64,000 nt of DNA from NORP233 sp050186825. Lineage in GTDB: Bacteria > Planctomycetota > J058. Location: positions 62,001 to 126,000 of the forward strand of contig JBFWYD010000022.1 of the NCBI GenBank assembly GCA_050186825.1. The letters run 5' to 3'. Of the stretch, positions 43,389-51,579 are shown piece by piece. The position numbers were made by a program, and so were the translations under genes. The stretch's first letter is position 1. Each line of letters begins with the position of its first letter. The notes beneath the pieces are model-generated. The model had not been told where the DNA came from and searched no databases. It worked only from the letters and a program-made list of their open reading frames with translations.

Positions 43389-44351
43389 TCAACGCGAGGC
43401 TCCGCGGCCGCCCTCGTGGTCGCCTGCGAGGTCGCCCTCGAAGCCAGCCGTCCCGGCGCCGCATACGATCGCGCACACCGGGCCCGGACCGCCGGCGCGG
43501 CCTGCGAGGACCGCCGCCACGCCCGCCGCGCCGCCCAGCTCGGCCGCCACCCCCGCCTCGCGCCAGAGCCAGCGCGCCGCGGCCTGCATCTCCTCGTCCG
43601 ACACCAGCACGACCTCGTCCACGTGCTCCCGCGCCAGCTCGAGGTTCAGGGCCGCGCTCCGCCGCGGCGCGAGGGACGAGGCCCGGGTCTCGATCCCGGG
43701 CAGGGTCACCAGCTCGCCGGCCGCCAGGCTGCGGGCGAGGGTGGGCGCGCCCGTGGGCTCGACCCCGACCACGCGCAGGTCGGGCCGTCGTCCGCGGAGG
43801 GCCGCGGCGCAGCCGCCCAGGAGCCCGCCCCCGCCGACGGCGATCACGACGGTGCGGACCCCGGGGAGCTCGTCGAGGAGCTCGAGCGCGACCGTGCCGT
43901 TCCCCGCGATCACGGCCGGGTCCGCGAAGGGGTGCACCCAGGTCCGCCCGCTGCTCGCGGCGTCGGCCTGCGCCGCTGCCGCCGCGTCGTCCCACACCGC
44001 CCCCACGATCCGCAGCTCGGCGCCGGCCTCCCTCAACCGCGCGCGCTTGTCCGCGGGCGTGCTCTCCGGCAGGTAGACGCGGGCGGAGGTCCCCAGCCGC
44101 CGCGCCGCCGCCGTGACCCCGAGCCCATGGTTCCCGCCCGAGGCGGTGACCAGCCCGCGCGCCCGCGCCGCGGGCTCGAGCTGGAGCGCGGCGTTCAGCG
44201 CGCCGCGGACCTTGAAGCTGCCGCTGAGCTGCAGGCACTCGAGCTTGAGCCACAGCTCGGGCAGCTCCAGCAGGGGGGTCCTGCGAACCTCCCCCGCGAG
44301 CCGCGCGCGCGCCGCCTCGACGTCCTCCAGGCTCACCCGCTCCACCGGCAC
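43389..44351 (-). CDS. Threonine/serine dehydratase (PLP, fold type II)
   Basis: 320 aa from a GTG. The PLP lysine is in LQLSGSFKVRGALNAAL (about residue 53), the phosphate/substrate loop in ASGGNHGLGV (about residue 80), and the glycine loop in VGGGGLLGGCAA (about residue 174). This fits biodegradative or catabolic threonine ammonia-lyases and serine racemase-like enzymes; there is no C-terminal ACT regulatory domain, so not the feedback-inhibited IlvA type. It releases 2-oxobutyrate and ammonia from threonine. It lies downstream of a small lipoprotein gene on the same strand, with a hairpin between. Confidence 0.88.
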   Translation of the reverse strand: MPVERVSLEDVEAARARLAGEVRRTPLLELPELWLKLECLQLSGSFKVRGALNAALQLEPAARARGLVTASGGNHGLGVTAAARRLGTSARVYLPESTPADKRARLREAGAELRIVGAVWDDAAAAAQADAASSGRTWVHPFADPAVIAGNGTVALELLDELPGVRTVVIAVGGGGLLGGCAAALRGRRPDLRVVGVEPTGAPTLARSLAAGELVTLPGIETRASSLAPRRSAALNLELAREHVDEVVLVSDEEMQAAARWLWREAGVAAELGGAAGVAAVLAGRAGGPGPVCAIVCGAGTAGFEGDLAGDHEGGRGASR

Positions 44352-44393
44352 TCCTCGAGCCAGCCGCTCCCCGAGCAGCCGCCCGTACGTGCA

Positions 44394-44421
44394 GCGAGCG
44401 GAGCCTCTCGGCTCCGCTCGC
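44394..44421. terminator. Hairpin downstream of the small lipoprotein gene
   Basis: GCGAGCGGAGCC pairs with GGCTCCGCTCGC around loop TCTC (12 bp, perfect). No T-run; it may attenuate read-through into the dehydratase gene. Confidence 0.55.
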
Positions 44422-44442
44422 CGCCCATCGTTCCCGAAGGAA

Positions 44443-44631
44443 CTACTCGGTCTTGGCCGCCTCGGTCTTGGCCTCGCCGGTCTTGGCGGGCTGGGTGGCG
44501 GCGTCCGTCTTGGCGGCGTCGGTCTTGGCGGCGGCGGTCTTCGCGGCCGTCTTGGTCTTCGCGCCGCCGCCGGGGCAGCCGGTGAAGGTGACGGCGACCG
44601 CAGCGGCCAGGACCAGCGACTTCAGCTTCAT
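44443..44631 (-). CDS. Small Ala/Lys/Thr-rich lipoprotein
   Basis: 62 aa from the ATG at 44631, with GAGGAG 7 bp upstream. The signal peptide LKSLVLAAAVAVTFTGC has a lipobox FTGC. The mature part is almost only A, K, T with repeated KTDAAKT/KTEAAKT units, and is probably an unstructured or helical cell-envelope tether. Small lipoproteins of this kind often reflect envelope adaptation; no function can be given. The in-frame ATG at 44772 is rejected because it lies before an ordinary signal peptide. Confidence 0.7.
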   Translation of the reverse strand: MKLKSLVLAAAVAVTFTGCPGGGAKTKTAAKTAAAKTDAAKTDAATQPAKTGEAKTEAAKTE

Positions 44632-44809
44632 GGTTCTTCTCCTCAATGCTTGACTCGAGCCAAACGTGCGAGGAGAGGCCCCTGCCGCCCCCCGCTCTCC
44701 CCCGTGTGGATTCGGTGGCCCGAGAAAATACCAACCCATCGTCCCGCGTGCACCACCGATCAAGGCCCTCACTCAAGATTTTTCCCCCCTGGCCCTTCGC
44801 CTGGGCCGC

Positions 44810-44837
44810 TTGCGCGGGCAGGAACGCTCACTAGAGT
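44810..44837 (+). promoter_or_regulatory. Promoter of the RlmI-like gene (TTGCGC-16-TAGAGT)
   Basis: TTGCGC, a 16-bp spacer and TAGAGT ending 7 bp before the GTG at 44845. Leaderless geometry; no Shine-Dalgarno. Confidence 0.5.
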
Positions 44838-44844
44838 CTGGCCG

Positions 44845-46038
44845 GTGACGACCACCGCCTACCTGGACGCCCGGCGCCTGCGCGCCGGAGTGCGCCGCCA
44901 CCCCTGGGTCTACACCGACTCCGTCAGCCGGGTCGAGGGCGACTACCAGGCCGGCGACGCGGTGGTGGTGCGCGCCCCGGACGGCCGCTTCCTGGCCCAC
45001 GGGCTGATCAACGACGGCTCCAAGCTGCGCCTGCGCCTGGTCAGCTTCGATCGCGCCCGCGAGATCACCCCCGAGCTCCTGGCCGAGCGCGTCCGCTCGG
45101 CGGTGGCGCTCCGGCACGAGGTCCTGGCGCTCCCGGCCCGCGCTGACGCCTATCGCCTGGTCCACAGCGAAGGGGACGGGCTCCCCGGGCTCATCGTCGA
45201 CCGCTACGGCGAGGTGCTCGTCTACACCTGCAGCGCGCTGGGGATCCACCAGCGCCTGGACCCCATCCTCGACGAGCTCGAGGCCCTGCTGGCGCCCAGG
45301 GCGATCGTGGAGCGCGGGGTGAGCGAGGGCCTGCGCGGCCGCGAGGGCCTGCCGCCAGGCCGAGGGGTCGTACGGGGCGATCTGCCCCACTCGACCGTCG
45401 AGGTCACGATCGACGGCCTGCGGCTCGAGGCACCGCTCGAGGGCCAGAAGACGGGGCTGTTCCTCGATCAGCGCGAGAACGTGCAGCGCGTCGCGGCCCT
45501 CGCTGCGGGGCGCAAGGTGCTCGACGCGTGCTGCTACGGCGGCGCCTTCGGGCTCGCCTGCGCGCGGGCGGGCGCGGCGCGCGTGCTCGCCTTCGACTCC
45601 AGCCCCGAGGCGACGGAGCTCTGCCAGCGCAACGCCGCGCGCAACGAGGTCGCGGAGCGGGTGGAGGTGCGCCGCGCCTCGCTCTACAAGGCGCTCCACG
45701 ACCTGGCCGCGGCGGGGGAGACCTACGACCTCGTCGTGCTCGACCCCCCCAAGTTCGCGCCCACCGCCCGGGACCTCAAGCGGGCGCGGAAGGGCTACCT
45801 GGATGCCAACCTGCTCGCGCTCAAGGTGCTGGCCCCGGGCGGCCTCCTGCTGACCTGCTCCTGCTCCGGCCACGTCGGCGAGGAGCTCTTCGAGGGGATC
45901 CTCCGCCAGGCGATCGCCCGCAGCGGCCGCGAGCTCCGCTTGCTGGAGCGACGCGGCGCCGGGCCCGATCACCCGGTCGACCCCAACTGCCCCGAGGGGC
46001 GCTACCTCAAGGCCTTCCTCCTCCAGGCACGTTCATGA
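44845..46038 (+). CDS. RlmI-like 23S rRNA (cytosine-5) methyltransferase
   Basis: 397 aa from a GTG. An N-terminal PUA domain (about 1-80: ARRLRAGVRRHPWVYTDSV, LAHGLINDGSKLRLR), a central segment (RLVHSEGDGLPGLIVDRYG) and the methyltransferase core follow: LEGQKTGLFLDQRENVQRV, VLDACCYGGAFGLACARAGA (SAM motif I), VVLDPPKFAPT and LLTCSCSGHV with the catalytic Cys. This is the YccW/RlmI architecture. Its TGA overlaps the ATG of the next gene (ATGA). Confidence 0.93.
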   Translation: MTTTAYLDARRLRAGVRRHPWVYTDSVSRVEGDYQAGDAVVVRAPDGRFLAHGLINDGSKLRLRLVSFDRAREITPELLAERVRSAVALRHEVLALPARADAYRLVHSEGDGLPGLIVDRYGEVLVYTCSALGIHQRLDPILDELEALLAPRAIVERGVSEGLRGREGLPPGRGVVRGDLPHSTVEVTIDGLRLEAPLEGQKTGLFLDQRENVQRVAALAAGRKVLDACCYGGAFGLACARAGAARVLAFDSSPEATELCQRNAARNEVAERVEVRRASLYKALHDLAAAGETYDLVVLDPPKFAPTARDLKRARKGYLDANLLALKVLAPGGLLLTCSCSGHVGEELFEGILRQAIARSGRELRLLERRGAGPDHPVDPNCPEGRYLKAFLLQARS

Positions 46039-46745
46039 GCCTCCGACTCCTCCCGCTCCTCCTCCTCGCCGCCCCGTCGCTGGCGGGCTGCGCCACCCAG
46101 GCCACGGCCCCGCCAGAGGCGCAGCCGCGGGAGGTCTACCAGGCGATCGCCAACGCGCTGCCCCGCGCCCACTTCGGCTGGGGAGACCCGCCCGGGGTGG
46201 TGACCATGGCCGCGAGCACCAGGGCCGAAGGGCCTCCGCGGGAGCTCGAGCCGCTCAAGGCGACCGAGCGGGGCTTCTCGGTGGTGCTGAACGTCTACCG
46301 CCCCCGCGCGCTGTGGGTCCCCTACGCCGCCATCACGGCCTGCTACTCCGAGTGGCGGCTGATGCCCAACGCCCTGTTCGTGCCCCTGATCCTCGTCCCG
46401 CTCCAGTTCCAGCGCGCCACCGTTGTGGTCGACACCAAGGCGCTCGAGGGCTTCGACAGCGCGCTGGAGCGTGACCTCGAGCGCCTGGAGGCGATCAGCC
46501 GTGAGATCGGCCTCGGGGGTCCCTGGAGCCACGCCCAGAACGTGCGGGCCGTCCTCGAGGAGGACGCCGCCCTCTATGGGGCAGGAAGGCTCGCGGTGCA
46601 CTTCGACAGCGCCGTGGCCTGGTTCCCCTGGTGGCCCGTGGGCGGGCGCGCCCGCGAGACCGCCGAGGCCTTCGCCTGGGCAGCGGCTCATCCCGACGCG
46701 CCCGAGCTCCCTCCTCGGGACGGGCCCGTGCCCGAGACGCGCTAA
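46035..46745 (+). CDS. Lipoprotein of unknown function
   Basis: 236 aa; the ATG overlaps the stop of the RlmI-like gene. Signal LLPLLLLAAPSLAGC with lipobox LAGC. The mature part has a basic, aromatic stretch (RPRALWVPYAAITACYSEWRL) and a short hydrophobic segment (MPNALFVPLILVPLQF), which may contact the membrane. A helical ERDLERLEAISREIG region follows. No homologue is recognised. Confidence 0.68.
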   Translation: MSLRLLPLLLLAAPSLAGCATQATAPPEAQPREVYQAIANALPRAHFGWGDPPGVVTMAASTRAEGPPRELEPLKATERGFSVVLNVYRPRALWVPYAAITACYSEWRLMPNALFVPLILVPLQFQRATVVVDTKALEGFDSALERDLERLEAISREIGLGGPWSHAQNVRAVLEEDAALYGAGRLAVHFDSAVAWFPWWPVGGRARETAEAFAWAAAHPDAPELPPRDGPVPETR

Positions 46746-46753
46746 CCCAAGCG

Positions 46754-46782
46754 TTGACCTGGGCCTGGGGCCCGGGTAGAAC
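46754..46782 (+). promoter_or_regulatory. Sigma70-like promoter of rpsA (TTGACC-17-TAGAAC)
   Basis: TTGACC (46754-46759), a 17-bp spacer and TAGAAC (46777-46782) form the best consensus promoter seen in the window. It gives a leader of about 135 nt before rpsA. No known r-protein operator could be recognised in the leader. Confidence 0.65.
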
Positions 46783-46922
46783 CTGCGCCTTCGTCGATTC
46801 CACTCGGCGACCTGGGGTCCAGCAGGCGATGGCCCAGACCCCGACTCATCCCCAACCAGGGTGAGCGCGCCCGCGCCTTCGAGCCGAAGGCCTGCGTTCA
46901 TCCGCAGAGAGATCCGAGTCCC

Positions 46923-48704
46923 ATGGCAGTCAACGAACTGGTCAAGAAGTACGACCTCAGCCCCGACGAGCTCAAGCGCCAGATGGAGGAGGTGTTCGGC
47001 GTCGACGCCGACGGCCGCCTCGAGCAGGTCTACGACGGCTCGGTGCAGGACCTGCGCCCGGACCGCATCGTCAAGGGCAAGGTGCTGAACATCATCGGCG
47101 ACGACGTGATCGTCGACGTGGGCTACAAGTCCGAGGGCGTGATCCCCATCGATCACTGGCGCAACCGCGACGAGATCGACATCGGCGACGAGGTCGACGT
47201 CCTCCTGGAGGCGGTCGAGGACGAGAGCGGCCTGGTCATGCTCTCGAAGAAGAAGGCCGACCGGCAGAAGGGCTGGGAGCGGGTCATCCAGAACCACAAG
47301 AAGGGCGACTCGGTCAGCGGGAAGGTCACCCGCAAGATCAAGGGCGGCCTGCTGGTCGACATCGGCGTGCCCGTGTTCCTGCCCGCCAGCCAGATCGACA
47401 TCCGCCGCGTCAACGACGTGGGCGAGTGGCTGGGCAAGGACATCGAGTGCAAGATCATCAAGATCGACGAGGCCCGCATGAACATCGTGGTCTCGCGGCG
47501 CCGCCTGCTCGAGGAGGAGCGCGAGGCCAAGAAGAAGGAGCTGCTCGAGCGGCTGCACGAGGGCGCGGTCGTCGACGGCGTGGTCAAGAACCTGGCCGAG
47601 TTCGGGGCGTTCATCGACCTGGGCGGGATCGACGGCCTCTGCCACATCACCGACATGTCGTGGGGCCGCGTGACGCACCCCAGCGAGGTGGTGAAGATCA
47701 ACGACAAGGTGCAGGTCAAGGTGCTCAAGATCGACACCAAGACCGAGCGCATCAGCCTGGGCATGAAGCAGCTCACCGAGTCGCCCTGGAACAACATCCA
47801 GGCCAAGTACCCGGTCGGCGCCAAGTTCACCGGCACCGTGGTCAACATCCTCAGCTACGGCGCGTTCGTGAAGCTCGAGGAGGGCGTCGAGGGCCTGGTG
47901 CACGTCAGCGAGATGTCGTGGACCAAGCGCATCAACGACCCGCGCGAGGTGGTCCAGATCGGGGACAAGGTCGAGGTCGTGATCCTCGACGTGAACCCGC
48001 AGAAGCAGGAGATCAGCCTCGGCATGAAGCAGGTCGAGGTGAACCCCTGGTCGCTGGTCGAGGACAAGTACCCCCCCGGCAAGGAGGTCGAGGGCGTCGT
48101 GCGCAACCTCACCAACTACGGCGCCTTCGTGGAGATCGAGGAGGGCATCGACGGCCTGCTGCACGTCAGCGACCTCTCCTGGACCAAGAAGGTCGTCCAC
48201 CCCAGCGAGGTGCTCGAGCGCGGCCAGAAGGTGCGCGCGATCGTCATCGCGGTGGACCAGGAGAAGAAGCGGATCGCGCTCGGCCTCAAGCAGCTCTCCG
48301 AGGACCCCTGGGAGCGGCGGATCCCGACCCACTTCCCCGTGGGCGCGATCGTCGAGGGCGACGTGACCAAGGTCACCAACTTCGGCGTGTTCGTGGAGCT
48401 CGGCGACGACCTCGAGGGGCTCCTGCACATCTCCGAGCTGGCCGACCACAAGGTCGAGACGGCCACGAGCGTGGTGGCGCCCGGCGACAAGGTGCACGTC
48501 AAGGTGATCAAGGTCGACCAGGACGAGCGCAAGATCGGGCTCTCGCTCCGCCAGGCGATCGAGGAGGGCGCCCCGGCGCCGATCAAGCGCGCCGATCGCC
48601 CCGACGCGCCGAACATCCCCGAGCCGAGCCCCGAGGTGCAGGCCGCCCTCGAGGGCATGTCCTCCGAGGCCGACCTCGACGCCCCGGCGCCCGAGGCGGA
48701 GTAG
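46923..48704 (+). CDS. rpsA: Ribosomal protein S1 (six S1 domains)
   Basis: 593 aa. Six OB-fold S1 domains run in order from about residue 45 to 555: IVKGKVLNIIGDDVIVDVG; VSGKVTRKIKGGLLVDIG; VDGVVKNLAEFGAFIDLGG; FTGTVVNILSYGAFVKLEE; VEGVVRNLTNYGAFVEIEE; VEGDVTKVTNFGVFVELGD. Domains 1-2 are the divergent ribosome-binding type and 3-6 the RNA-binding type. The N-terminal 40 residues are a short helical extension and the C-terminus is acidic. S1 helps mRNA binding on the 30S subunit, relevant because many genes here seem to lack Shine-Dalgarno sequences. Monocistronic, with promoter and hairpin. Confidence 0.96.
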   Translation: MAVNELVKKYDLSPDELKRQMEEVFGVDADGRLEQVYDGSVQDLRPDRIVKGKVLNIIGDDVIVDVGYKSEGVIPIDHWRNRDEIDIGDEVDVLLEAVEDESGLVMLSKKKADRQKGWERVIQNHKKGDSVSGKVTRKIKGGLLVDIGVPVFLPASQIDIRRVNDVGEWLGKDIECKIIKIDEARMNIVVSRRRLLEEEREAKKKELLERLHEGAVVDGVVKNLAEFGAFIDLGGIDGLCHITDMSWGRVTHPSEVVKINDKVQVKVLKIDTKTERISLGMKQLTESPWNNIQAKYPVGAKFTGTVVNILSYGAFVKLEEGVEGLVHVSEMSWTKRINDPREVVQIGDKVEVVILDVNPQKQEISLGMKQVEVNPWSLVEDKYPPGKEVEGVVRNLTNYGAFVEIEEGIDGLLHVSDLSWTKKVVHPSEVLERGQKVRAIVIAVDQEKKRIALGLKQLSEDPWERRIPTHFPVGAIVEGDVTKVTNFGVFVELGDDLEGLLHISELADHKVETATSVVAPGDKVHVKVIKVDQDERKIGLSLRQAIEEGAPAPIKRADRPDAPNIPEPSPEVQAALEGMSSEADLDAPAPEAE

Positions 48705-48731
48705 ACCCGCAGCGAACCCTGCGCGTCCACG

Positions 48732-48762
48732 GCGAGGCGCCGGCCCAGTGCCGGCGCCTCGC
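48732..48762 (+). terminator. Hairpin after rpsA
   Basis: 13-bp perfect stem GCGAGGCGCCGGC / GCCGGCGCCTCGC with loop CCAGT, 28 bp after the rpsA stop. No T-run. Confidence 0.65.
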
Positions 48763-48900
48763 GCCATGTACGGGCGGGCGCCGCCGGTCGCACCTGCGCC
48801 GGCGAACGGGCCGCCCGCGGGTGCCTGCCCGGTGGGGGCGCCCCTCGCTCGTCGCACGCGCGACGGCGAGGCGAGTGGCGCCCGCTGGGCGAGGCTGGAG

Positions 48901-48906
48901 TAGCCT
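48901..48906 (+). promoter_or_regulatory. -10-like hexamer TAGCCT for the DCC-family gene
   Basis: TAGCCT ends 6 bp before the ATG at 48913; no Shine-Dalgarno. Confidence 0.42.
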
Positions 48907-48912
48907 GGCGCA

Positions 48913-49353
48913 ATGACCACGGACACCCCGGTCCCGCCGCCGCTCCTCCTCTACGACGGGGAGTGCGGGCTCTGCGACCGGACCGTCCAGGCGGTGCTCG
49001 AGCGTGACGCGCGCGGGCTGGTCCACTTCGCCCCGCTCCAGGGCCAGACGGCCAGGGCCGTGCTCACCCGCCACGGTCGAGACCCGGCGCCTCCGCGCTT
49101 CGACTCCGTGGTCCTGGTCGAAGGCTTCGGGGGTGCGCGAGAGCGCCTGGTGGAGCGCTCGGACGCAGCGATCGCGCTCGCGCGCCACCTCGGAGGCCGA
49201 TCGGCCTCGCTGGCCCGCTTCCTGGAGCTGATCCCCAGGCCCCTGCGCGACGCCGCCTACGGCTTGGTCGCGCGCAACCGCCACCGCCTGTTCCCGCCGC
49301 CCAGCGCCTGCCGAATCCCCCGCCCCGGCGAGCGCGTGCGCTTCCTCCCCTAG
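48913..49353 (+). CDS. DCC-family thiol-disulfide oxidoreductase-like protein (DUF393)
   Basis: 146 aa. The N-terminal motif LLLYDGECGLCDRTV (Cys 17 and 20 in DGECGLC) is the family signature; YDG-C-x2-C resembles thioredoxin active sites. Other landmarks are HFAPLQGQTAR, DSVVLVEG, ERSDAAIALARHLGG and the C-terminal LIPRPLRDAAYGLVARNRHRLF. Complete; single domain, cytoplasmic. The reaction of this family is not firmly known. Confidence 0.88.
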   Translation: MTTDTPVPPPLLLYDGECGLCDRTVQAVLERDARGLVHFAPLQGQTARAVLTRHGRDPAPPRFDSVVLVEGFGGARERLVERSDAAIALARHLGGRSASLARFLELIPRPLRDAAYGLVARNRHRLFPPPSACRIPRPGERVRFLP

Positions 49354-49584
49354 CGGGCCCAGCCCCCTCGGACGCCCCTGCTCGCCGTCGGGCACGCGAC
49401 GGAGCCAGACCCGCGGACACCGGCTCGCCGGCGCCACACGCCAGGCCCGCTCCCCGCGGAGCCCCCGCTCGCGTTCGCGCATGCGCCCGGCCCGGTTCCC
49501 GCGGAGGTCCCCGCTCGCCGTCGCACGCGCGACGGGGCCGCCACCCAAGCCGAGCAGGGGTTGGGACGGGCCGGCTGGGGAGGG

Positions 49585-49590
49585 TAGCGT
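49585..49590 (+). promoter_or_regulatory. -10-like hexamer TAGCGT for the 49597 kinase
   Basis: TAGCGT ends 6 bp before the ATG at 49597. TTGGGA lies 18 bp upstream as a possible -35. Leaderless geometry. Confidence 0.45.
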
Positions 49591-49596
49591 GGCCGC

Positions 49597-51438
49597 ATGG
49601 CCTTCGATTGGAGCTTCGCGGAGGGCGCGGCGAGGCCTGGCTCCTCGCCGGGACCGCCGCAGGTCGGCGAGCGCTTCCAGCTCCGAGCCGTGCTCGGGCA
49701 GGGAGGGATGGGGACGGTCTACCTCGCCCACGATCGGGAGCTCGGGCGGGACGTCGCGCTGAAGGTCCTCAACGTCGGCCGCACGCACCAGGCCGCCATG
49801 GAGCGGGTGTGGCGCGAGGCGCGGGCGGCAGGCTCCTTGACGCACCCCGGAGTGGTCCGGGTGCACGACTGCCTGCAGGTCCCCGCCGGGCCGGTCGTGG
49901 TGTGCGAGCTGGTGGAGGGAGCCCGGCCGTTGAGCGAGCTCCTGATCGCCGCGCAGCCGCTCGAGACGCGGGTGGAGTGGGTGCTCGAGGTCGCGCGCGC
50001 GGTCGCGCACGCGCACGAGCGAGGGGTCGTGCATCGCGACCTCAAGCCCGACAACGTGCTGGTCGACGCCGCCGGCCGTGCGCGCGTGACGGACTTCGGG
50101 CTCGCCTGGCAGGAGGGCGCCGACTCGCTCACGGCCAGCGGAGCCACCCTCGGAACGCCCCACTACATGGCGCCGGAGCTGCTAGGCCTGGTCGAGGGGG
50201 CCGCGCGCGACCCGCGGGTCGACGTGTGGAGCCTGGGGGTGCTCCTCTACCAGGCGCTCTGCCTGCGCCTGCCCTTCCAGGCCGCGACGATGCTCGAGCT
50301 CATGAGCAGGGTCGCCCGGCCACCCGAGGCCCCCTCCCGCGAGGTGGCCGGGCTGCCTGGCGCGCTGGAGACAGTGTGCCTGCGCGCGCTGCGGCTTCAG
50401 CCGGGGCAGCGCTTCGCGGACGCCGGGGAGCTCGCCCGGGCGCTCGACGTCGCGCGCGCCTCGCCGCCCGCGCCCAGCTCACGCAGGGCCCGCGTCGCCG
50501 TCGGGGTCGTGCTGACGGGGACCCTGATCGCAGGTGGGGGGGCGCTGGCGAGCCGCGTCGGCGCGAGCGACGCGCCCCAGGCGGGGCCGACCGCCTCGAG
50601 CGCACCGGCGAGCTCGCCCACGACGCCCGCGGCTCCTGAGCTGGCCTGGAGCCTGCGCGAAGGGCAGTCCTGGAGCACGGTCTACGGCTACCACTGCGAC
50701 GAGCACGGGCCCGGCGAGCGCTGGGCGGCCTACGACATGCGCTACGACCTGGTGTTCCGCGTCGAGCGGACCGACGCGCGCAGCGCGCAGCTCCGCGCCG
50801 AGGTGCACCTGGTTCGCTTCGCCATGCAGGACGCCGGCGCGGCCCAGCCGGTGCTGCTCCTGGACACGGGTCAGCCGCGCGCGGCGGCCGTCGGCGCGCG
50901 ACTGCCCAAGCGCGCGGCCTTCACCCTGCGGGTCGGGCTCCCGGGCGGCCGGGTGACGCTGGTCCGCGGCGCGAGCGCGCTGCGCGCCGAGATCCTCGAG
51001 AAGGCCTCGCAGACCGACCGGCTCCTGATCACGCCGGCGCTGATCGACCTCCAGGACCACATCATCGCGCTCAACCTGGGCGCCCTGTTCGGCGCGCTCC
51101 CCGAGACGACTCGCCGCGCCGCGGACGGCTGGGAGGCCCGGGTGGAGATGCGCCCCGCCGACGCCTACACCTTGGTCGCGCGCCTGCGCGGGCGCGTGAG
51201 CGCGCCCGGCGCCCTCGAGCTCGAGCTGGCGCAGGTCATGAGCGCGGAGCGGCCCGTGATCCCCGCGAGCGTCGGGTTGAGCGAGCGCCTGCGCTGGGGG
51301 GAGGGTCGCCTCGAGAGCGGGCGGCTCTCCCTGCAGATGCGGCTCGCCGAAGGCGAGGGAGAGCGCGACGTGCGGCTCGACTGGATCCTCGGCGAGGAGC
51401 GCCCCGAGCCCCTCGCGTCCCTCGTCCGGCCCCGCTGA
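49597..51438 (+). CDS. Transmembrane Ser/Thr protein kinase
   Basis: 613 aa, PknB-like. The kinase domain (about 25-285) has LGQGGMGTVYLA, VALKVLN, VHRDLKPDNVLV, DFGLAWQEG and GTPHYMAPELLG; all catalytic residues are present. A membrane helix (VAVGVVLTGTLIAGGGALA, about 302-320) is followed by a Pro/Ala/Thr linker and an extracytoplasmic domain of about 270 residues with beta-strand character (SWSTVYGYHCDEHGPGERWAAYD internal; FTLRVGLPGGRVTLVRGASALRA). No PASTA or TPR units. The external domain is unrecognised and may sense an envelope signal. Confidence 0.92.
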   Translation: MAFDWSFAEGAARPGSSPGPPQVGERFQLRAVLGQGGMGTVYLAHDRELGRDVALKVLNVGRTHQAAMERVWREARAAGSLTHPGVVRVHDCLQVPAGPVVVCELVEGARPLSELLIAAQPLETRVEWVLEVARAVAHAHERGVVHRDLKPDNVLVDAAGRARVTDFGLAWQEGADSLTASGATLGTPHYMAPELLGLVEGAARDPRVDVWSLGVLLYQALCLRLPFQAATMLELMSRVARPPEAPSREVAGLPGALETVCLRALRLQPGQRFADAGELARALDVARASPPAPSSRRARVAVGVVLTGTLIAGGGALASRVGASDAPQAGPTASSAPASSPTTPAAPELAWSLREGQSWSTVYGYHCDEHGPGERWAAYDMRYDLVFRVERTDARSAQLRAEVHLVRFAMQDAGAAQPVLLLDTGQPRAAAVGARLPKRAAFTLRVGLPGGRVTLVRGASALRAEILEKASQTDRLLITPALIDLQDHIIALNLGALFGALPETTRRAADGWEARVEMRPADAYTLVARLRGRVSAPGALELELAQVMSAERPVIPASVGLSERLRWGEGRLESGRLSLQMRLAEGEGERDVRLDWILGEERPEPLASLVRPR

Positions 51439-51526
51439 GCGAACGGGCGGCTTGCGCCTCGGGGGGCCCTCGGCGGCCGAGCCCCGCTCGGCTGCGCGCC
51501 AGCGCAGCGGGAGGGCCGTACGTGCA

Positions 51527-51552
51527 GGAGGCGTCGCAGGTGCGACGCCTCC
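51527..51552. terminator. Hairpin between convergent kinase and Kelch genes
   Basis: GGAGGCGTCGC pairs with GCGACGCCTCC around AGGT, resembling the palindrome family core. No T-run. Confidence 0.55.
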
Positions 51553-51579
51553 GGCAGGGACCGCGCTCGGGTCGGCGAC

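Noticed and set aside
46783..46922. Riboswitch or r-protein operator in the rpsA leader
   Set aside because: No known conserved core or strong structured element was recognised by eye.
46002..48926. 974-codon minus-strand frame opposite rpsA
   Set aside because: Shadow of the S1 repeats; rpsA on the other strand is unambiguous.
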